A DNA stretch of 31,256 nt from Bacillota bacterium (GTDB lineage Bacteria; Bacillota; Clostridia; Lachnospirales; Lachnospiraceae), in the NCBI GenBank assembly GCA_023421505.1, contig JAEZTJ010000087.1, positions 1-31,256 of the forward strand, written 5' to 3'. Below are positions 15,050 to 23,504 of the stretch, in pieces. A program made the translations under genes and the position numbers. Numbering within the stretch: position 1 is the first letter of the stretch; the number at the start of each line of letters is the position of its first letter. Below the pieces are notes generated by a model, which did no database searches, was not told the origin of the DNA, and was given only the letters and a program-made list of their open reading frames with translations.

Positions 15050-16667
15050 ATTCTCTTGTTCTCACACTCTTAACATATTCTGATGGTGTCTTCCCGGTAA
15101 TCTTCTTAAATATCATACTAAAATAATGCGGATCGTTATATCCAACTCGTTCCGCTATCTCATAGGTTCGTAGATCCGTGGTATCCATAAGCTTTTTCGA
15201 CTTATCGATACGAATTCTTGTCAGTGCCTCAACAAAGGTTTCCCCGGTATAACTTTTAAAAATCATACTGAAATAACTGATACTTACTCCCAGATAAGTG
15301 CAAACCATATTCAATGACATATTTGAATCCATATAATTTTTTTCTATATAATCCATTGCTAAAATAGAAAGCTTGCGCCCTTCACCGTCCTTTTGCCCGG
15401 ATATTTTATTCATCATATCCATACACAGCTTAGTAAAATCATATTGTAGCTTATCTACATATCTACATTCAGAAAGCTTCTTTAATATCATTTTTTCCTC
15501 AGAATAATCTGTGATAATATGATCTGCCTCTTCAAAAGCAATCACGATGGATAACAGAATATTTTGCACATAGAGAAGAATATCCTTCTTTGAACTGCAT
15601 TTAACCTTTATTTCTTCAAACAAATGCTCAATAGCCTGCATAAGCTCCGTCTTTTGATTTAGCTTAATCATAAGCTCCAGACGGCTGCTCCATTGATTAA
15701 TTTGAATAAATCCGTTTTTGTTTTTCAGTTCTCCTATCTTTTTTCCATAGATATAATCCTGCTTATCCAAAAGAAATTTATATTCTATTGCCTCCCTGGC
15801 ATTCTGATAGGATTCTTTTAAGTTAAGTAGTGATTTAACAATTATACCGATACTAATACTCACCTTGATCTTTACATAATCCCATAAGGCTTTTATTATT
15901 CTGTCACAGTTTTCAATCAAGTCAGATTCAAGTATATTCTCCTCTTCGGAAGCAAAGATAAGCGCCAGTCTGCCGTCTGAAAGCTGTACCGTAACCCCTT
16001 TATGATCTTCTTCCACAATTTCATTCGCTATATTAGTTATTACAAAGCTAAGTAATGCTTCCTCTGAATCGGGATAAAGTAGACAGAACTGAGTGGCATC
16101 CTCCAGGTCGATTAGTCCCAAAATAAAGTATTTCCCTTTGATCCCGATGTTGAGAACATTCATCTGCTCTTCAATATCTTCTTTCGAATATTTTTCTTCT
16201 ACCAGCCTTCTTAAGAATCGCTCTCTTAATACCGGTATATTTCTTTTGTATTCAAATTGAATTTTTTCTATATGCGCCTTTTTCTTAGCTTCCTCGATAA
16301 GACAAGTATGAATTCTTTTTAAAACCTCCTTAAGCTCAAGGGAGGTTACCGGCTTTAGGATGTATTCCTTTACCTTGTATTCAACTGCTTGTCTAGCATA
16401 TTCAAATTCATCATACCCACTTAGAATTACTACCTTCGTATCCGGATAGTTTTTATCGATATAATTCGCTAACTCTAGGCCATCCATATAAGGCATACAT
16501 ATATCCGTAATTACTAAATCCGGCTGTTCTTTTTCTATTAGATCGATTGCGTCCTGACCATTTTCAGCTGCGCCAATCAGATAAAAGCCCTGGTTCTCCC
16601 AAGGGACATTCTTGCTAATCGCTTCTCTTGTAAGAATTTCATCATCCACCAGCAACACCTTAAACAT
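15039..16667 (-). CDS. Response regulator, YesN type (REC + AraC HTH)
   Basis: This 542-residue cytoplasmic regulator is the partner of the overlapping kinase gene. Residues 2-122 form the receiver, with acidic pocket D8/D9, phospho-acceptor D55 in VITDICMPYMDG and K105 in YILKPV. The middle (about 150-420) is the poorly conserved YesN-type linker. Residues 435-538 form the AraC-type double helix-turn-helix, with LGVSISYFSMIFKSYTGETF and VGYNDPHYFSMIFKKITG followed by SEYVK. Its likely target is the transporter promoter, where two 11-bp direct repeats lie 21 bp apart. The ATG has an AGGAG site 6 bases upstream. It is the first gene of its transcript. Confidence 0.93.
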   Translation of the reverse strand: MFKVLLVDDEILTREAISKNVPWENQGFYLIGAAENGQDAIDLIEKEQPDLVITDICMPYMDGLELANYIDKNYPDTKVVILSGYDEFEYARQAVEYKVKEYILKPVTSLELKEVLKRIHTCLIEEAKKKAHIEKIQFEYKRNIPVLRERFLRRLVEEKYSKEDIEEQMNVLNIGIKGKYFILGLIDLEDATQFCLLYPDSEEALLSFVITNIANEIVEEDHKGVTVQLSDGRLALIFASEEENILESDLIENCDRIIKALWDYVKIKVSISIGIIVKSLLNLKESYQNAREAIEYKFLLDKQDYIYGKKIGELKNKNGFIQINQWSSRLELMIKLNQKTELMQAIEHLFEEIKVKCSSKKDILLYVQNILLSIVIAFEEADHIITDYSEEKMILKKLSECRYVDKLQYDFTKLCMDMMNKISGQKDGEGRKLSILAMDYIEKNYMDSNMSLNMVCTYLGVSISYFSMIFKSYTGETFVEALTRIRIDKSKKLMDTTDLRTYEIAERVGYNDPHYFSMIFKKITGKTPSEYVKSVRTREYEK

Positions 16668-16775
16668 GTTAATCTCCTATTCAATAACTCCAATGTCTTA
16701 TGTTAAACTCTTAGTGTCATTTTGAACGATCTTTGCATGGTAATATACATCCGTAATAATTATAAAGCTTTTGCC

Positions 16776-16805
16776 ATTGTATTAACATTTAATATCTTCT
16801 GTAAA
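16776..16805 (-). promoter_or_regulatory. Promoter of the response-regulator/kinase operon
   Basis: On the minus strand there is a -35 TTTACA (16800-16805) and a -10 TACAAT (16776-16781) with an 18-bp spacer, giving a leader of about 100 bases. The spacer begins GAAGATATT, close to the activator repeat at 11869-11900, so weak autoregulation is possible. Confidence 0.55.
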
Positions 16806-16865
16806 TGGTATAATATTTTATTGAATACTAAATTTAAATTGATTATTTACCGGTATTATCATGAA

Positions 16866-16903
16866 AGTTCCATATCAACTATTCTCATAGTCAATATGGA
16901 ACT
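16866..16903 (-). terminator. Hairpin between the LysM-GH18 gene and the response-regulator gene
   Basis: AGTTCCATAT/ATATGGAACT encloses ACTAT/ATAGT with a CA/CA internal loop and a TCTC end loop. On the minus strand it is followed by TTTCAT, a weak T-tract. It may end the LysM-GH18 transcript. Nothing else stands out in 16668-16988. Confidence 0.45.
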
Positions 16904-16988
16904 AGATGTAACATATAAGCAAATACAATTAAAGAATTATATTACAATTGAATGATACTATAGTTAGTATACCTCATATTTTCGCGTT

Positions 16989-18272
16989 TTAAATTCCTAT
17001 CTTTTCTATTTGATACTGTGTATTGATTACAAGCCACATCTCTGTAAAGTAATACATAACATTCCAGATCCCTATCCCCTTAATACCATAGCCCTGCAAT
17101 ATCTTCAATGAAGAATCGATGCTTCTTGCATCCTTAAACCAAACAATATGCTCATTGTTATTATTGTCAACATATTGAAAATATGCCGAAAGTGTATTCT
17201 CATCATAATGAATAATAGCATTCATTTGTCTGGCTAAAGTTAGAGCCGATGAATAATTGAGTGCATTTGCCCGTGACTTGCCCGGCACATAAGGCAGCAT
17301 CCAGTCATAGCCCAAGGTAGGCAAACCAATTCTGATTTTATCAAGCGGAACCTGTGCTACTATATAATCTAATAGTGATTTTGTTGTAACGATAGAAAAT
17401 TGTTGAGGAGGACGTTCTATAGAGCCCCAGTCATAGGATAAAAACAACAGCCCGTCTGAAATTTCACTGAAAGCTGCGTAATTTATTTTTTCAAACGTTA
17501 CCTCATTCCCCTCAAGCACTAAACCGGGATCTATAGTTAAATAGACAGAATAACCTTCCTGATGCAAACTGTTTGAAACCTTTGTTAAGTAATTTAGATA
17601 CAACTGCTGATTATTTGTGTTGAGAAATTGAAAGGCTAAATTAACTCCATTATACCCTTTTGTCCTTAAAACATTAAGAAGATTCTCGATAATCCTATCC
17701 TGAATTTGAGGATTTAATATTATCTCATACACAACTGATATATCAATTTCACCCAACAGAGAAAATGCTGTTACGATCAAAGTGGTAGCTGTTCCATATA
17801 AATTCGCTGTCTCAATGACAGCCACATCTTCATCACCACCAACCAGATCTCCATTACTGGTTAAACGATAATTTATGATGAGTAGATATGTCAGGGAAGG
17901 TAAGGTCATTTTTAAGATTTCATCCTGAATAAACGGGTACGTGTAACCAGTCACCAACAAACTCCCTTTATTGTTATTATAGCTGATCACCAGAGTCTCA
18001 CCGGGATAAATATACTGTCTGTTTGCTAAATAAGGATTATTCCGTAACAGCTGCAGGACAGAAACTTGAAATGCCTCTGCAATTTGGTCTAAGGAATCCC
18101 CTTCTCTGACGGTATAAACCTGTTTAGGATAGGGAATCACTAAAGTCTGACCAACTACAAGAGCATATGACTCCTCTATTCCATTATCTATGATTAATTT
18201 ATCAACTGCTATATTAAATTTCTGAGCTATTGAATAAACGGTATCTCCGAACTGTACCACATATATCTCCAT
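16989..18272 (-). CDS. LysM-GH18 protein of the SleL/YaaH type, catalytic acids missing
   Basis: The 428-residue protein has two LysM peptidoglycan-binding units (about 2-47 and 51-96) followed by a GH18 barrel of the spore-cortex N-acetylglucosaminidase group (SleL/YaaH). The barrel keeps family landmarks: LSYDWGS, the PLDKIRIGLPTLGYDWMLPY segment, YSSALTLA and GIGIWNV. The catalytic strand, which should read DGVNxDFE, reads NGVNLAFQ (208-215), so the general-acid Glu is Gln215 and the supporting Asp is Ala213. It is probably a binding or scaffold protein on cortex or wall glycans, not a hydrolase. There is no signal peptide, as in SleL. The start at 18272 is chosen for its AGAGG site 6 bases upstream; the frame is open to 18329. 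Confidence 0.85.
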   Translation of the reverse strand: MEIYVVQFGDTVYSIAQKFNIAVDKLIIDNGIEESYALVVGQTLVIPYPKQVYTVREGDSLDQIAEAFQVSVLQLLRNNPYLANRQYIYPGETLVISYNNNKGSLLVTGYTYPFIQDEILKMTLPSLTYLLIINYRLTSNGDLVGGDEDVAVIETANLYGTATTLIVTAFSLLGEIDISVVYEIILNPQIQDRIIENLLNVLRTKGYNGVNLAFQFLNTNNQQLYLNYLTKVSNSLHQEGYSVYLTIDPGLVLEGNEVTFEKINYAAFSEISDGLLFLSYDWGSIERPPQQFSIVTTKSLLDYIVAQVPLDKIRIGLPTLGYDWMLPYVPGKSRANALNYSSALTLARQMNAIIHYDENTLSAYFQYVDNNNNEHIVWFKDARSIDSSLKILQGYGIKGIGIWNVMYYFTEMWLVINTQYQIEKIGI

Positions 18273-18495
18273 AATAAGCCTCTGAGGATTGTTTATTCTA
18301 TTATATGAAGATTTGAGATGACATATCATAACTAAGACGATAAATTCAGTAAAAGTTAATGTTAATCAGCAGCTCTTCATTACATCAATTACATAACAAG
18401 TAATTTAAAATACTCAACATTTGTACCAAACCAATACGTATAATCAAAAATTCAAAAATTCTTCTATTCACCCTATATGGATATCATTCTAATCA

Positions 18496-18524
18496 TTGAC
18501 ACTTTTGACAAAATTCGATAAAAT
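18496..18524 (+). promoter_or_regulatory. SigA-type promoter of the chemoreceptor gene
   Basis: Perfect -35 TTGACA (18496-18501), a 17-bp spacer and -10 TAAAAT (18519-18524). The predicted start is about 190 bases before the chosen ATG. Confidence 0.7.
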
Positions 18525-18720
18525 ATGACATATAGGCTATATAAACTACTTTTATATTGTCAATGATAGTGCCCTTCGTATTTTGCTTTGTTTGAATTGC
18601 TCAAAAAGTAAATATATTCATAAAACAATTAGAAAGCAGGTGACTTTAAAGACTATTTACAACAAATATGACGAGAAATACAGTATGGCTTATAATACAC
18701 AAAAATCGGAGGCAGATGAT

Positions 18721-20775
18721 ATGTTTAAAAGATCAAAGTTAAGTACAGGTATAACCGTTGCTATCACATTAATTGTAATTGTTTGTATTGGAGTTCTGTT
18801 TTATATAGCAAATAGTAATATGACAAAAGCTATGCGTAATACTGCAGTTGATAACATGATCACATCCTTAGAAGCGAAGACTCAGATTATTGAATCCTAT
18901 GTTGAAAGTGCTGAGTCTACACTCCTGGCATACAGTAAAGCTGGCGAATTTAAAAACCTCTTGAATGATGTTGATAATTCAGAATTGCAGAATGCTGCTC
19001 AGACTTATACAGAGAAGTATTTCGCAGACTTAAAAGCCTGGGAAGGTATCTATCTTTCTGAATGGAGTTCCCATATATTATCCCATTCCAATAAGACTGC
19101 TGTTGGAATTACTTTGAGAGAAGGTGATTCTCTTAAGACCCTGCAAGATACTATGCTTTCTACAAAAGGGGTAACTACTTCCGGGATTCTAGTGTCTCCG
19201 GTGTCAAAGCAATTGGTTTTATCAATGTATTGTCCTATTTATGACAATGATGAAAAAACCCCTCTTGGCTTCGTTGGTGGTGCCACAATTGCAACAAATC
19301 TGAAGGTAGTTCTGGATGAGCTTACAATCAATGGATTAGAGAATGTAAAGTATACCTTAATCAATGTCAATCAAGGCTCTTACATATTTGATGAAAATGA
19401 AGAACTGATGTCAACACAGATAGAAAATAACGTTCTTCTTTCTATCATTGATAAGGTCGCTAAAAAACCTGACCTAAAAATTGATACTGTTGAATATGTC
19501 GGAACAGACGGTGAAAAATATATTTCTGTATATAAGTATATGCCGGATAGGGGATGGGCACTTGTTTTAAGTGACAATGAAACAGAAATTTATGCTCAAG
19601 CGAACTCAAATAGGACACTTCTTGGGATTGTTTGTCTGATATCAGTTTTCTTAATTTCATTGATCTCATTTATCGTAGTAAGAATAAGTACGAAGCCTTT
19701 AGGTGTTGTGAAGCATGAAATCAATAAGCTAAAGGATTTGAACTTAGAACCAAGCAACAGCATAATGAAATATGCAAAACACAGGAACGAGGTTGGACAG
19801 ATTGCAAGTGCCATAGATACTCTGTCAACAACATTTCGCGGTGTAGCCGGTACACTAAATACATGCTCGACTTCCTTGACTAACAGTTCATATTCCATAA
19901 GCAATTCTTCAGAAATTCTAATGGAATGCGTGGAGGATAATGCTGCAACCACTGAGGAATTATCAGCAAGTATCATAAGCACAAATTCCTCCATAGATGC
20001 GGTAAGTAAGGAAATTGTCAATATTTCTGATATGGTAGTTGAAATTGAAGAGATCGTAAAAGATGGTAATGATAGGAGTAATGTGCTGCTTGTAACATCT
20101 ACTGATATGCATAACATAGCGGAGCAAACACTTACTACAAGTATTGATAGAATTAACAAAACAAAGCAAGAGATTGAAACAGCTATTGATAAGCTTCATT
20201 CCCTTATGAAAGTAAATGAAATGGCCAATCAGATCCTTCAGATTACACAACAAACGAACCTCTTATCCCTAAATGCATCAATTGAGGCAGCAAGAGCCGG
20301 GGATGCGGGCAGGGGGTTTGCTGTGGTAGCTAGTGAAATTGCCAAGTTAGCAAACAGTTCTTCACATACTGCTTCTGAGATACAGCATCTTGTTGAAGAC
20401 TCAAACAACAGCATAGAAATGGTAAGAGAGTGCTTTAATGATATCATTCAATTTATGGAAGGGGATGTAGCAGGAAAGTTCAAGAACTTTGTAGAAATGT
20501 CTAATGAATATAGTAAATCAGTGGAAACAATTCAGTCTGCAATTCATGATATAAATGATAAAACTGTTGAATTTGTACATTCCGTTACAAATATTAAGGC
20601 TCAAATAAACAATGTAAGCATGGCCTCCAATGATAATGCAGCAGGCGTAGAAGAAATTGTTAATAAAAATGAACGAACTACTTCAGCAGCTGATGATATT
20701 AACAAAATTGCTCAGGAAAATCGAAATAATGCAGCTTCCATCAAAGAGATCGTAGACAGATTTAAATACGAATAA
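18721..20775 (+). CDS. Methyl-accepting chemotaxis protein
   Basis: This 684-residue transmembrane chemoreceptor has TM1 (about 9-30), an extracytoplasmic double-Cache-like ligand domain (about 33-293), TM2 (about 297-322), a HAMP-like linker and a cytoplasmic signalling hairpin. The conserved hairpin tip (about 510-545: QTNLLSLNASIEAARAGDAG, then RGFAVVASEIAKLA) contacts CheA and CheW and is intact. Long heptad coiled coils flank it. No C-terminal CheR-binding pentapeptide is seen. The ATG at 18721 follows a GGAGG site by 8 bases and starts directly before a basic residue and a membrane helix, so it is preferred over open starts further upstream (from 18583). The ligand is unknown. A terminator follows at 20827. 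Confidence 0.9.
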   Translation: MFKRSKLSTGITVAITLIVIVCIGVLFYIANSNMTKAMRNTAVDNMITSLEAKTQIIESYVESAESTLLAYSKAGEFKNLLNDVDNSELQNAAQTYTEKYFADLKAWEGIYLSEWSSHILSHSNKTAVGITLREGDSLKTLQDTMLSTKGVTTSGILVSPVSKQLVLSMYCPIYDNDEKTPLGFVGGATIATNLKVVLDELTINGLENVKYTLINVNQGSYIFDENEELMSTQIENNVLLSIIDKVAKKPDLKIDTVEYVGTDGEKYISVYKYMPDRGWALVLSDNETEIYAQANSNRTLLGIVCLISVFLISLISFIVVRISTKPLGVVKHEINKLKDLNLEPSNSIMKYAKHRNEVGQIASAIDTLSTTFRGVAGTLNTCSTSLTNSSYSISNSSEILMECVEDNAATTEELSASIISTNSSIDAVSKEIVNISDMVVEIEEIVKDGNDRSNVLLVTSTDMHNIAEQTLTTSIDRINKTKQEIETAIDKLHSLMKVNEMANQILQITQQTNLLSLNASIEAARAGDAGRGFAVVASEIAKLANSSSHTASEIQHLVEDSNNSIEMVRECFNDIIQFMEGDVAGKFKNFVEMSNEYSKSVETIQSAIHDINDKTVEFVHSVTNIKAQINNVSMASNDNAAGVEEIVNKNERTTSAADDINKIAQENRNNAASIKEIVDRFKYE

Positions 20776-20826
20776 GCCTGTAACTATAGACGAATTCTAA
20801 AATTGTACACAATTAATAAAAATATT

Positions 20827-20858
20827 AGAGCCGTTACACAACTTGTGTTAACGGCTCT
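20827..20858 (+). terminator. Terminator of the chemoreceptor gene
   Basis: AGAGCCGTTA/TAACGGCTCT is a perfect 10-bp stem with inner CACA/TGTG pairing, followed by ATTTCTC on the plus strand. It is joined directly to repeat copy 2. Confidence 0.7.
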
Positions 20859-20867
20859 ATTTCTCAT

Positions 20868-20929
20868 ACTAACATAACATGCCTGCCCTTTGAATTAGTT
20901 TGTGCCGAGAATGACGCAGGCGCAAACTT
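20868..20929 (+). repeat. Structured intergenic repeat, copy 2
   Basis: ACTAACATAACATGCCTGC then CCTTTGAATTAGTTTGTGCC, with the right part GCAGGCGCAAACTT (20916-20929). The left 38 bases differ from copy 1 at one position. The centre is only about 10 bases here. AGTTTGTGCC/GGCGCAAACT forms the main stem with one G-T type mismatch. It lies between two converging genes. Confidence 0.75.
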
Positions 20930-20967
20930 ACACCGCCCATAGTCAGGGCTTTTCAGCTCTAGCTTAT

Positions 20968-22947
20968 TCAGCTGGCATCGTTCTCTTTCGTCATAATATT
21001 TTCAATCAGGTGCAATAAAAATGAAGCTTTTTGAATCGTTTCAGCTGATGCAAGATAATTATTAAATAAAAGCTGCTCCAAAGGTGATTCTTGAAGTACA
21101 AGCTCTCTATTTATCCATTCTACCGTATCCTCGGATAGGTAGTTTGCTTTCAATAACACCTCCGATAATGAGGGAAGTTGTTTCTCCTGTCTGGTTTTCC
21201 AATCCAGCGCATCCACTGCTTTATGAAGGCCTTTCATCAGATTGGCCGTTATCCCATCCAATAGATGCTTATGAATAGACCAGTTGATTATATTCTCCTT
21301 CTCCGGTATCTGTGCTATAAGAACTGAATCTATGAAGCCTGCCGCCTTCAGTAATAATTCCTGATCTATTTTACCGCGGTAATAGGAAGTAATGAAATGT
21401 TCTCTTTCTTTCATAGTTAACCGCTCATAGGGTACCTTTTTATCCTTATTCATCTCTGTTATTGATACCTTTTGCTTCTCCTTCGCATCAATTTTTTCCA
21501 GAATTTCATAAATTGCAGATGGTCGTGCAGAGACAATGTATATCTCCCGCCCAAAAATTTCCTTAAGGGCTTCCTTAATTCCTTCCCTGGAGGCTTCGCT
21601 GCACGCTATCACATGCCTGCCGTCCGCTCTGACTCCAAGAGGTAACACCATTAATGCACGAGCCTTTTCAATGCTCATTTTGCTAAGCCAGTCAATATTT
21701 AGTCCCTCTAGGTCAGGTTCGAGCTCATAGTAATCCATCTTCTGCTGTGCAGCCAGAGTACTATATAGTGTTATCTCATCAATAAAACCAAGCGCAATCA
21801 GGCTTTCGCCCAATCTGCTTCCTATTTTGTGCTGATAATACAGACCCATTTCAAGCTGCTCTGGCTTTAATAAGTCTCTTTCCAACAACAGCTTTCCTAG
21901 CTGCTGCCTGTTATTCATAACCCCACGCAGCTTTTCCGGATCATACACATACACGATATCTTCGGTTAATACATAATACCTGTTCCTTCCAGAATCGTAT
22001 ATAACACGTTTATCCATATCTATAGCCAAATCTACCAGTCCCTCGAGGCTAAAAATATTAATCTGCAAGTTCTCCTTAGTTTCCACACTGCCTTCTGTTA
22101 TCCATTCCTTATAACGCTTGTGTTCGGCAGCAGCCTTTGGTGTATTGCTTCTACCTGTCAGAAATAAAAGCAGAAAATACAATAACAGCAATGTACTTAC
22201 TGCGAATTGTAAAGGATTATCCTGTATTAATTCCATTATTCTTTGTTGTCGGTTTTTTGAAACCATCTTTTCGGAGAAGGAGATTGAAGAAGCTAGCTCC
22301 TGAGATTTAGGTACGGAAAAGCTTACCTGCTCCAAAGTAATCGGCAATGTCTGAACCAGGCTTTTCTCTACTTCATTACCATTAACCGAACCCTTCACCT
22401 GTATATAAGTATTAACGACAAGCTGAAAGATCCCTGTCTGAAACATTAATTCATTACTAATTTGTGTGATTTGCTGCTGGGCGGAGATTACATCCAGACT
22501 AATACGTTTTGCACGATAGGATAGCTGCGTCGTTGCCCCCTCTTCGTCGATGGACAGAACAAAGGATTCTTCTCTGGTTTCTTTCAGTATATGTTGCCAA
22601 TATATCTGTGCTTTATCGTTAACTGCCTGGATAACAACTTTAGCTCTTAATGAACCGTTTAAAAATCCCTGATTTAAATGAGATAGATTTATAATGGGCG
22701 TAATATTAATCTGCGGCTTTGCAGCATAGAAGTAAGAAGCCCTGCCCTGCTCGAGCTCTGTACCCAACGGCCATACAATAAGGTCTTTCCCTGATACAAT
22801 ATGATATTCAGGCAGGATAACAAGCTCTGCAGCTTCCTGTTTTTCTGAGGGTTTCGACTGAATACTGAGATAAGTCCAAAGCAAGGAAACTATCAATGCA
22901 ATAAGAACAAGTGGGAGGAGAGGATACCTGACTCTTTTTATTTTCAT
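20968..22947 (-). CDS. Two-TM DUF5305-like protein with cytoplasmic MshEN-like (c-di-GMP-type) domain
   Basis: This 659-residue protein has TM1 (about 9-27), an extracytoplasmic beta-rich domain resembling DUF5305 (about 45-215), TM2 (about 250-265) and a large cytoplasmic part. Residues 280-337 match the tail found after DUF5305 (FSLEGLVDLAIDMDKRVIYD). Residues 349-401 show the MshEN double motif: QLGKLLLERDLLKPEQLEMG..Q, a 5-residue spacer (HKIGS), and RLGESLIALGFIDEITLYST..Q, both 24 residues long. MshEN domains bind c-di-GMP; the first motif has Q349 where Arg is usual. Residues 593-648 look like a decayed second MshEN unit. No GspE-type ATPase domain follows. It is the last gene of a four-gene operon. 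The ATG at 22947 has GGTGA upstream; an open TTG at 22968 has no ribosome site. Confidence 0.72.
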   Translation of the reverse strand: MKIKRVRYPLLPLVLIALIVSLLWTYLSIQSKPSEKQEAAELVILPEYHIVSGKDLIVWPLGTELEQGRASYFYAAKPQINITPIINLSHLNQGFLNGSLRAKVVIQAVNDKAQIYWQHILKETREESFVLSIDEEGATTQLSYRAKRISLDVISAQQQITQISNELMFQTGIFQLVVNTYIQVKGSVNGNEVEKSLVQTLPITLEQVSFSVPKSQELASSISFSEKMVSKNRQQRIMELIQDNPLQFAVSTLLLLYFLLLFLTGRSNTPKAAAEHKRYKEWITEGSVETKENLQINIFSLEGLVDLAIDMDKRVIYDSGRNRYYVLTEDIVYVYDPEKLRGVMNNRQQLGKLLLERDLLKPEQLEMGLYYQHKIGSRLGESLIALGFIDEITLYSTLAAQQKMDYYELEPDLEGLNIDWLSKMSIEKARALMVLPLGVRADGRHVIACSEASREGIKEALKEIFGREIYIVSARPSAIYEILEKIDAKEKQKVSITEMNKDKKVPYERLTMKEREHFITSYYRGKIDQELLLKAAGFIDSVLIAQIPEKENIINWSIHKHLLDGITANLMKGLHKAVDALDWKTRQEKQLPSLSEVLLKANYLSEDTVEWINRELVLQESPLEQLLFNNYLASAETIQKASFLLHLIENIMTKENDAS

Positions 22948-22973
22948 GGTTATCACCAGGACTTTCAATTAAT

Positions 22974-23504
22974 TTAGTAAGCAATCATCCGCCTCGGCGT
23001 TCTCGATGTACTGGCAAGCTGCATCGTATATGTTCCAGAAGCATCCTTTGCCGTAAATTCAAATTCTGTCGTTAGCATGCTAAAAAAATTTTGTATAAGA
23101 TATGCCTGAACATCTATCCTCTGTCCAGGTTTCATTGTTAAGGTGATTTTCTTTGGTGAGGAAGCGCTAAATTTAAATTCACAGACCTCCGATCCGATTT
23201 TAATACCAAACCTGCTGAACAGATGATTTAGGGTATATTCCGGTTTCACTGTCACAGTAAGTATTATGCTTTGATTCGTATTATTAGTTATGGAGCCGAA
23301 GCTTGAATAGCTACCATTCATATCATTGGCTTCATTACTAAACCCCTTTAGCTGTAATATTCCTTTATCATCCTCTGCTACCCTCGCTACTGCTCCCCGT
23401 TCAAGTCTTCCTTGATTAATTGCAGCACTAACAGGCATTGAAAGTAATGCAAATAATAGACTTAGGATGAAAAATAATAATGGTGCTCTTCTTTTTAATA
23501 TCAT
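22974..23504 (-). CDS. Small exported beta-rich protein, DUF1102-like
   Basis: This 176-residue protein has a signal peptide (about 1-28, ending VSA) and a beta-rich body with RGAVARVAEDDKGILQLKG, SFGSITNNTNQSIILTVTV and FEFTAKDASGTYTMQL. The pattern of a charged strand with DD, then a conserved N-rich turn and Ig-like strands, resembles archaeal DUF1102 proteins that neighbour signal peptidases; this match is from memory and moderate. The gene overlaps the signal peptidase stop by four bases (ATGA), so the two are translationally coupled. It may be a structural subunit or accessory protein matured by that peptidase. Confidence 0.65.
   Translation of the reverse strand: MILKRRAPLLFFILSLLFALLSMPVSAAINQGRLERGAVARVAEDDKGILQLKGFSNEANDMNGSYSSFGSITNNTNQSIILTVTVKPEYTLNHLFSRFGIKIGSEVCEFKFSASSPKKITLTMKPGQRIDVQAYLIQNFFSMLTTEFEFTAKDASGTYTMQLASTSRTPRRMIAY

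Noticed and set aside
16722..16955. 77-codon plus-strand frame upstream of the response regulator
   Set aside because: It is AT-rich, has no ribosome site, and covers the regulator promoter and a hairpin. It is probably chance.
19596..20159. Minus-strand 187-codon frame opposite the chemoreceptor
   Set aside because: It is an antisense shadow of a clear chemoreceptor gene, with no ribosome site or recognisable domain.
20968..22947. Complete type II secretion or type IV pilus ATPase (GspE/PilB)
   Set aside because: Only the N-terminal MshEN-like part is present. No Walker A, Asp box or Walker B of a GspE ATPase is found, and the protein has two membrane helices.
22947..22968. TTG start giving seven more residues on the DUF5305-MshEN protein
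   Set aside because: No ribosome site precedes the TTG, whereas the ATG at 22947 has GGTGA at normal distance and begins a standard membrane anchor.
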